From: Elusimicrobia bacterium RIFCSPLOWO2_12_FULL_59_9
Lineage (GTDB): Bacteria; Elusimicrobiota; Elusimicrobia; O2-12-FULL-59-9
Direction of reading: 5' to 3'
Assembly (NCBI GenBank): GCA_001800185.1
Contig: MGUX01000078.1
Span: 1-10,698 of the forward strand
Length of the DNA stretch: 10,698 bases
Below are positions 6,651 through 10,698 of the stretch, one piece after another; position 1 is the stretch's first letter; each line of letters begins with the position of its first letter. The position numbers and the translations under genes are program-made. The notes under the pieces were generated by a model. It was not told where the DNA came from. It did no database searches and worked only from the letters and a program-made list of their open reading frames with translations.

Positions 6651-6785
6651 GAGAGAAAACAAGTGGTAGAGTGGTATAGTGGTAGAGTGATAGAGTGGGA
6701 ACCGCTTAAGGTGCTGCCAAGAATGGCCGCGTCTTTACGTTTGTTCACTTTACCACTTTACCACTTTACCACTCTATCACTGTTG
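6651..6785 (-). repeat. Octamer-array element, copy 2, inverted relative to copy 1, overlapping the PorV-like gene start
   Basis: Plus-strand order: GAGAGAAAACAAGTGG (6651-6666); octamers AGTGGTAG, AGTGGTAT, AGTGGTAG, AGTGATAG, AGTGGGAA (6662-6701); a core; then CACTTTAC three times, CACTCTAT and CACTGTTG (6746-6785). Read on the minus strand, the order and core match copy 1 at 916-1040. TAAAGTGAACAA is identical in both, a 41-base core segment ending GTTCCCACTC matches at about 29 positions by eye, and the terminal CCACTTGTT-TCTCTC boundary differs at one of 16 bases. The right arm is translated as part of the signal peptide of the next gene. Confidence 0.8.
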
Positions 6786-7736
6786 TTGCTTCTCTTCATG
6801 ATGCCGCTTTCCTCCGCGCGGGCCTCCTCCATCGACGCCAATGCCGGGACGGGAGGGGCCAATTTCATGAAAATCGGCGCGGGAAACGCCCGGGCGCTGG
6901 CGCTGGGAAGGGCGTATGTCGCCTTGGCCGAGGGGGCCGACGCGCTGGTGTGGAATCCGGCCGGCTTGGCGGCGGCGTCTCAGAGGGAATTGCAGGTGGG
7001 AATCCTTGACTGGGTTCAGGATTTCAGGGGGGAGTATCTGGGTTATGTCCATCCCACCGGAGGGCGCGCGGTTTTGGGCGGCAATTTCGGGTATTTCTCG
7101 CTTAAGGGCTTCGACGCCCGGGATTCCAATGGAGTGCCTTTGGTTTCCAGCCAAGTCGAGGTCAGAAATTTCTTCGCCACGCTGAGCATCGCGCGCTCCT
7201 TTCTTTATGAGAAGTTGTTTTTTGGGCTCAGCGCCAAAAATATCCATGAGGATTATTCCGGGCCCGTCACGGACGTGATCGTCGGCGACGTGGGGCTCAT
7301 TTATAAGCCCAGGGAACATTTTTCCATCGGCGCTTCTTGGCAGAATTTGGGGGACAAGGAAAAAGTGGCTCAGACCGTGCGCTGGGGACTGGCGTGGCAA
7401 GCCGGCGACTTTTTGCAGGTGTCCATGGAGATGGCCAAAGACAGCGACAACCGGTCCAGGCTCGGTTTGGGAGCGGAGCTCTTGTTCCCCGAGGAATTGG
7501 TTCAGGTGGGACAGGCGGCATTCAGAGTCGGCTATTACGACGCCGATTCCCAGGGGATCAACCAGGAGTCGGCCCTTCTCAAGAGATTAAGGCTGGACCG
7601 GACCGCGGGAGTGAGCTTCGGAGCGGGTGTTTTCACGCATCAAGCGTTCGGCTACGGCATCGGCGTGGACTACTCCATGAGCCCTATGGGAGCCCTGGGA
7701 GTCGCCCACCAGTTTATGTTGAAGTTCAAGTTTTAG
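6723..7736 (+). CDS. PorV/PorQ-like outer-membrane protein (UPF0164 type)
   Basis: The mature part, from about SSIDANAGTGGANFMKIG, shows the family's N-terminal signature: G-ARALALGRAYVALAEGADALVWNPAGLA. It then alternates Gly/aromatic strands typical of a FadL/PorV-like beta barrel and ends in an aromatic strand (QFMLKFKF). In Bacteroidetes, PorV works with the type IX secretion system by carrying cargo to the cell surface; related proteins occur widely in other diderm phyla. Here it directly follows a protein with a type IX-like C-terminus, so a cargo/shuttle pair is a fair inference. ATG 6723 (337 aa) is preferred because it gives a short signal peptide ending SARA; GTG 6663 would begin inside the octamer repeats and add 20 unlikely residues. 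Residues about 7-19 of the signal peptide (LFTLPLYHFTTLS) are encoded by octamer repeats. Confidence 0.82.
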   Translation: MAASLRLFTLPLYHFTTLSLLLLLFMMPLSSARASSIDANAGTGGANFMKIGAGNARALALGRAYVALAEGADALVWNPAGLAAASQRELQVGILDWVQDFRGEYLGYVHPTGGRAVLGGNFGYFSLKGFDARDSNGVPLVSSQVEVRNFFATLSIARSFLYEKLFFGLSAKNIHEDYSGPVTDVIVGDVGLIYKPREHFSIGASWQNLGDKEKVAQTVRWGLAWQAGDFLQVSMEMAKDSDNRSRLGLGAELLFPEELVQVGQAAFRVGYYDADSQGINQESALLKRLRLDRTAGVSFGAGVFTHQAFGYGIGVDYSMSPMGALGVAHQFMLKFKF

Positions 7737-7742
7737 GGCGTG

Positions 7743-7771
7743 TTGACAATAAACGGCGCCCCTGTTAGACT
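7743..7771 (+). promoter_or_regulatory. Sigma70-type promoter of the Tad pilus operon
   Basis: A perfect TTGACA (7743-7748), 17 bases, then TAGACT (7766-7771) preceded by TG as in an extended -10. It begins six bases after the stop of the PorV-like gene, so the pilus genes have their own start of transcription. Its -10 surroundings (CCTGTTAGACTTAAAATGGC) match those of the promoter at 1434. Confidence 0.7.
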
Positions 7772-7791
7772 TAAAATGGCGGAGAGCATAA

Positions 7792-7962
7792 ATGAAGTTG
7801 GAAAGGCATCGAGGGTCCGACAAGGCCCAGGCGACGGTCGAGTACCTTTTGGTGACGGTGGCGTTTCTGATTCTCTTTACGAGCATTTACGGTTTTTTGC
7901 AGGATGTGCTTAAAACGGTGTTTATGAAAGCGGGATTTCTCATCTTGAAGGCATATTACTAA
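7792..7962 (+). CDS. Flp-like prepilin or minor pseudopilin (56 aa)
   Basis: This short gene starts at ATG 7792, with GGAG seven bases upstream, and encodes a basic leader MKLERHRGSDKA followed by QATVEYLLVTVAFLILFTSI. That is the class III (Flp) prepilin pattern: a processing site, Glu at +5, Tyr at +6, then a hydrophobic helix. Processing by a TadV/CpaA-type prepilin peptidase would leave about 44 residues. The residue before the predicted cut is Ala instead of the usual Gly. The tail is hydrophobic (KAGFLILKAYY), unlike a standard Flp. It is the first gene of the operon, 16 bases before the second pilin. It could be a second structural pilin, a minor pilin or an initiator. Confidence 0.8.
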   Translation: MKLERHRGSDKAQATVEYLLVTVAFLILFTSIYGFLQDVLKTVFMKAGFLILKAYY

Positions 7963-7978
7963 AGGTCAAGGAGGAACT

Positions 7979-8191
7979 ATGCGGAAGCTCGAAGAAAAGA
8001 CGCTGCGGCTGCTGTGGCTCACTCGACAATTGCTTCGAGAGAAAAAAGGGCAGAACACGGTGGAATACCTCATGATGTTGGCGGTCGTGGCGGTCGTCAT
8101 CATGGCGGTCGGCGGGCTCATGAAGCAGTTTATGCCGGAGCTCTTCAACAACATCAAGGAGAAGATTCTCGGAGCCGCGGGCGGTCTGTAG
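7979..8191 (+). CDS. flp: Flp-type major pilin precursor (70 aa)
   Basis: A classic Flp prepilin. The leader is longer than usual (23 residues, MRKLEEKTLRLLWLTRQL through REKKG). It is followed by the cleavage context KKG|QNTVEYLMMLAVVAVVI with Glu+5 and Tyr+6, a hydrophobic helix, a Gly pair and an amphipathic tail ending GAAGGL. Mature length would be about 47 residues, normal for Flp. The ribosome site AAGGAGG (7968-7974) is the strongest in the window and sits 4 bases before ATG, in keeping with high expression. It would polymerise into the Tad pilus, powered by the TadA/CpaF ATPase and exported through the secretin encoded at the end of this window. Confidence 0.9.
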   Translation: MRKLEEKTLRLLWLTRQLLREKKGQNTVEYLMMLAVVAVVIMAVGGLMKQFMPELFNNIKEKILGAAGGL

Positions 8192-8401
8192 AGTTAAGAC
8201 AACCAAAAAGCATCCTTTGATTCATTCGGAATTGCGAAGCCGGTAGAGGCCTTGAGACGGCGGGAGAACCGCGGTCTGGGCAAGCGAAAGGTGTTTTGCG
8301 CCAAAATGAAAGAAAAAAAGCAAGACAATCCAGAAAAAAATCCCCCCACAGAGCGCGACCTACAGGGGGCGGCATGGTCCGCCAACCTTAGTGGGGTGAC
8401 A

Positions 8402-8509
8402 GCCATCGAAAGTTTTCGATGGCGCCATAGGGGCGGGAGCCCCTTGGGGGGCACCGCGAGGTACATTCGTAGCCGAGCGGCCTTCAGGCCCGAGCACCGA
8501 ACGGATGTG
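8402..8509. repeat. Hairpin cluster in the flp-tadE interval
   Basis: Three inverted repeats follow one another: GCCATCGAAA-gt-TTTCGATGGC (8402-8423, ten perfect pairs before allowing a loop), AGGGGC-ggga-GCCCCT (8429-8444), and a compound fold in which ACATTCGT (8463-8470) pairs with ACGGATGT (8501-8508, one G-U) around GGCC-ttca-GGCC (8479-8490). The 315-base gap from 8192 to 8506 holds no other recognisable gene. The frame of tadE is open across the whole cluster, back to at least 8252. A role in setting pilin versus tadE expression, or a palindromic mobile repeat, are both possible. Confidence 0.6.
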
Positions 8510-8977
8510 AGGAGCGCAGGGCGCGACAAAGGGCAGGTGATTGTCGAAATCGTCATGATCCTGCCGCTTTTTTTGGCCATGATCTTTATGATCATGGAGC
8601 TCGGTCACATCGCGTTTAAGACGATTCTCGTCAACCACGTCGCCTATGAGGTGGCGCGCATCGGCTCCTTGACGGCGGGGGACAATCCGCTGACGCGGCG
8701 CCCGGGCAATTACGTGCGCCAAATGGAATCCGCTCTCAAGGATATGCTTCCGGACGCCAAGCTGAAGTCCCGGCGGGAAAGAACGCTCTCCGACCCCCAG
8801 GCGGGGAAATGGAATCAAGACCTGATCGTGACCATCGATTATCCGTCGCCGCTGGTGTTTCCGATGTCCAGCTTCATCTTGGCCAACGAGCCGCCGCCGG
8901 GACTCGAAAGAATTCCCGGGTCGCGGTGGATTCGGGCCAACGTCAGAATGCCGATCGAGCAGCCTTTGTACAAATGA
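8507..8977 (+). CDS. tadE: TadE-like pseudopilin of the Tad pilus
   Basis: The protein has a TadE/TadG-type start: RDKG|QVIVEIVMILPLFLAMIF with Glu+5 in a class III prepilin-like context. A membrane helix follows, then the conserved region ILVNHVAYEVARIGSL. The rest is a soluble periplasmic domain of about 110 residues ending IEQPLYK. TadE-type pseudopilins are processed by the same peptidase as Flp and are needed for pilus assembly. I choose GTG 8507 (156 aa) because it places the charged leader just before the helix, but no good ribosome site is visible. The frame is open upstream, with an ATG at 8306 and TTG at 8252, across a hairpin cluster. An N-terminal extension of 67-85 residues is therefore formally possible and would be most unusual for this family. 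Confidence 0.8.
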   Translation: MRSAGRDKGQVIVEIVMILPLFLAMIFMIMELGHIAFKTILVNHVAYEVARIGSLTAGDNPLTRRPGNYVRQMESALKDMLPDAKLKSRRERTLSDPQAGKWNQDLIVTIDYPSPLVFPMSSFILANEPPPGLERIPGSRWIRANVRMPIEQPLYK

Positions 8978-9016
8978 GTTGGAGTTTATCAGAGGGGCGT
9001 TAAGAGAGGCAAGTCT

Positions 9017-9775
9017 ATGGAAAAAAAGGGAGCCTTCATTCCGCTGGCGCTGGCCATCGTGGCGGCGCTCGTGTATGTCATGGTTCTTTCCAACCGCGAA
9101 AAAGCGCTCAGCAAAGCCTATGAGACGACGCAGGTTTTGGTCGCCAAAGTCGACATTCCCCCCAGAACCGTGCTGCGTCCGGCTTTGGTGGAAGTGATGT
9201 CGATTCCCCGCAAATTCATGGCGCAGGACGCTTTTGAGTATAAATCCCCCACCGACATACAGGAGATCAAGAACCAAGTCACGCGGGTCCGCGTTCCCAA
9301 AGGCAATCAACTCATTAAATCAACCCTTATGGGGTTGAGCGCGGAAGCGGGCTTGAGCGTGAAAATACCGCCGGGGTATCGCGGCGCGGCGCTGGAGGTG
9401 GACACCAACCTGCTTCAACTCATAAAGCCGGGGGACCGGGTGGACGTCCTGGTGACTTTCGACGCCGTCATGTCGGATCGGCACAAGGAAAAGGTCACCG
9501 CCACCATTTTGCAAAATATCCTCGTTCTCGGCGTGGGCCGCAATCTCGGACAGGGGCTGACGGCCCAGCAGGATGCGGCTCTGAAAAAACAGTCTGAAAA
9601 AGAGATGGATTTCGAGGCGAAAGGGGCCTTGACGGTGGCCTTGAACCCCAACGAGGCCCAGTACCTATCGTTGGCGCTCAAACAAGGCGACGTGTTCGTG
9701 GTGGTGCGCTGGATAGGGGACCTCGAGATGCACCCCATCGAAATGGCGAGTTTCAGGAAGCTCTTCACCAGCTAG
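9017..9775 (+). CDS. cpaB: Tad pilus assembly protein CpaB/RcpC (252 aa)
   Basis: The sequence begins MEKKGAFIPLALAIVAALVY, a membrane anchor or uncleaved signal. An SAF-type domain follows at about residues 37-110 (QVLVAKVDIPPRTVLRPALV ... VRVPKGNQLIKSTL), then the RcpC/CpaB domain (IPPGYRGAALEVD, LIKPGDRVDVLVTFD, TILQNILVLGVGR, and GALTVALNPNEAQYLSLALK near the C-terminus). CpaB is a periplasmic component linked to the outer-membrane secretin in Tad systems and is normally encoded just before it, as here. Length and domain order are normal. AGAGG lies 7 bases before ATG 9017. The stop codon at 9773-9775 lies inside the first base pairs of a 60-bp repeat. Confidence 0.93.
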   Translation: MEKKGAFIPLALAIVAALVYVMVLSNREKALSKAYETTQVLVAKVDIPPRTVLRPALVEVMSIPRKFMAQDAFEYKSPTDIQEIKNQVTRVRVPKGNQLIKSTLMGLSAEAGLSVKIPPGYRGAALEVDTNLLQLIKPGDRVDVLVTFDAVMSDRHKEKVTATILQNILVLGVGRNLGQGLTAQQDAALKKQSEKEMDFEAKGALTVALNPNEAQYLSLALKQGDVFVVVRWIGDLEMHPIEMASFRKLFTS

Positions 9776-9831
9776 CACGCTGGGAGCCAGCGGCTCCCCG
9801 GCTGGTATCCGAAGCTCCGCGAAGGATGCTA
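9772..9831 (+). repeat. 60-bp palindrome-containing repeat, copy 1
   Basis: This stretch, starting CTAGCACGCTGGG and ending GAAGGATGCTA, is identical over 60 bases to 9926-9985. It contains the hairpin GGGAGCC-agc-GGCTCCC, a second imperfect inverted segment around ATCCGAAGCTCCGCGAAGGAT, and complementary ends (TAGCA/TGCTA). It begins within the stop codon of cpaB. Structure and location are those of a REP-type intergenic palindrome. Confidence 0.85.
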
Positions 9832-9930
9832 GTGTAGTGAGTCATATATCCCTTTACACAAACTCCCGTCGGAGAGAATCGCCCCCCGACGGCAGCAAAT
9901 GTAAAGAAGCGTTGGAATCACTACACTAGC
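9828..9930. repeat. Nested foldback between the two 60-bp repeats
   Basis: Three inverted pairs are stacked on one centre: GCTAGTGTAGTGA (9828-9840) with TCACTACACTAGC (9918-9930); CTTTACA (9852-9858) with TGTAAAG (9900-9906); and CCGTCGG (9866-9872) with CCGACGG (9886-9892). The outermost pair extends a few bases into both flanking repeats. It could fold as one long interrupted hairpin in RNA or as a cruciform. No open frame of note is inside. Confidence 0.75.
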
Positions 9931-9985
9931 ACGCTGGGAGCCAGCGGCTCCCCGGCTGGTATCCGAAGCTCCGCGAAGGATGCTA
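9926..9985 (+). repeat. 60-bp palindrome-containing repeat, copy 2
   Basis: An exact copy of 9772-9831 in direct orientation, 154 bases downstream. It lies 33 bases before the secretin start codon, so it sits in the translated leader region between cpaB and cpaC. Its hairpins could act on RNA stability or on the relative expression of the two genes. Confidence 0.85.
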
Positions 9986-10018
9986 AAGGCCCGAGGTGGC
10001 CATGAGGCGGTGAAAGTC

Positions 10019-10698
10019 ATGCAGAAAAAAACAGCTCGGTTGGCGATGGTCGCGGCTCTGGCCTTGGCCGGGCTGCGCGGCCCCGCGCGGGCCGCCGGCC
10101 TCATTTCCGTGAGCGCGGATATCGTCGAAATCAGCGGGTCCGTGGACACCCAGATGGGCTTTTCGTGGAATGACATGCTCGAGTTTCAGGAGATGACCAT
10201 CCCCGGCATCATCACTCTCGGAGACTTTGAAAGAAAGACCGCTCTGACGACGTCCTTGAGAATGCTTCAGCAGCAGGGCAAGGCGCAACTGTTGGCCAAT
10301 CCCAAGGTGGTGGTCAAGGACAACGAGCAGGCCAATTTCGTCGTCGGCGGAGAGCTGCCCTTCCCTTCAACGAACAACCAGGGGGTCGGAGTCGATTTCA
10401 AAAAATTCGGAGTGATCTTGAATATTCTTCCCAGCATCACGGATGATAAAAAGAAAATTATGTCGGCGCAACTGCAGCTCGAGGTGTCCAATCCGGATTT
10501 TTCCAAGCCGGTCACCGTGGGCAACACTTCAGTCCCCTCCATCGTCACCCGGCAGGTCCAAACCACCGTGGATCTTAAATCCGGCGAAACGCTGGTGATC
10601 GGCGGCCTCAAGCAGAGCCAGAAAAGCGTTTCAAAATCCAAGATTCCGTTTTTGGGGAGCATTCCTCTTTTGGGGCTTCTTTTTTCGACCAAGCAGAC
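10019..10698 (+). CDS. cpaC: Tad pilus secretin CpaC/RcpA, short form, partial (runs off window end)
   Basis: ATG 10019 begins a Sec signal peptide (MQKKTARLAMVAALALAGL, cut likely after RAA near residue 26), and the frame is open for 226 codons to the window end. The next part (SVSADIVEISGSVDTQMGFSW) is the start of the secretin core seen in CpaC-type proteins. The secretin domain follows with its hallmarks: LLANPKVVVKDNEQANFVVG, the G-V-x-L-N-I-L-P strand, VPSIVTRQVQTTVDLKSGET, and the terminal KIPFLGSIPLLGLLFSTK. It forms the outer-membrane channel for the Flp pilus. Unusually, the signal peptide is joined almost directly to the secretin core. The N-terminal periplasmic N0/BON-type domains found in typical CpaC/RcpA (often over 400 residues) are missing. 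A start further upstream is blocked by stops (for example, the ATG at 10001 stops after two codons). Confidence 0.88.
   Translation, partial: MQKKTARLAMVAALALAGLRGPARAAGLISVSADIVEISGSVDTQMGFSWNDMLEFQEMTIPGIITLGDFERKTALTTSLRMLQQQGKAQLLANPKVVVKDNEQANFVVGGELPFPSTNNQGVGVDFKKFGVILNILPSITDDKKKIMSAQLQLEVSNPDFSKPVTVGNTSVPSIVTRQVQTTVDLKSGETLVIGGLKQSQKSVSKSKIPFLGSIPLLGLLFSTKQ

Noticed and set aside
8360..9310. A 316-residue minus-strand open frame over tadE and cpaB
   Set aside because: Low-complexity His/Arg/Gly shadow; both plus-strand genes beneath it are convincing.
9772..9985. The 60-bp repeats as a target-site duplication of an insertion sequence
   Set aside because: Target duplications are much shorter, the enclosed segment is under 100 bases and has no transposase; the repeats have their own palindromic structure.

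Overview
The window looks like chromosomal DNA of a GC-rich, Gram-negative (diderm) bacterium. Evidence for an outer membrane is a PorV/PorQ-type barrel protein, a secretin, and a large Sec-exported protein with a type IX-like C-terminal module. The combination of PorV-like protein, FlgD-type Ig repeats and a Tad pilus locus, together with a TTGACA / TGTTAG-type promoter, would fit an uncultured Elusimicrobiota-like lineage. That assignment is inference; no marker gene in the window proves it.

Layout. 1-620 (minus strand): a run of very small, overlapping, mostly membrane-type reading frames of unknown function, probably decayed or part of an accessory element. 736-1187 (minus): a stem-loop, tRNA-His(GTG) and tRNA-Arg(TCT), with an array of 8-bp repeats between the two tRNAs. 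1187-1345: a cluster of GC-rich hairpins. 1434-3367 (plus): a good sigma70-type promoter and a 622-residue protein made of a long cytoplasmic coiled coil, one membrane helix and a beta-propeller-like tail. 3470-6640 (plus): a 1056-residue exported protein with seven FlgD-type Ig repeats and a sorting-like C-terminus. 6723-7736 (plus): a PorV/PorQ-like outer-membrane protein whose signal peptide is encoded inside a second copy of the 8-bp-repeat element. 7743-10698 (plus): the start of a Tad (tight adherence) pilus operon, with promoter, two Flp-like prepilins, TadE-like pseudopilin, CpaB/RcpC and a CpaC/RcpA secretin that runs off the end. ATPase and platform genes are expected further downstream.

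How the parts could work together: the Tad genes build a thin adhesive pilus through the secretin, with CpaB as periplasmic assembly factor. The two genes before them look like a surface protein and its outer-membrane shuttle. The coiled-coil/propeller protein is unexplained.

The least ordinary content is non-coding: (i) a dispersed element with arms of AGTGGTAN octamers around a conserved core, present twice in opposite orientation, once fused to a gene start; (ii) a pair of identical 60-bp palindromic repeats flanking a nested foldback between cpaB and cpaC; (iii) a hairpin cluster that stays open in frame with tadE; (iv) two promoters sharing an extended -10 and downstream context.
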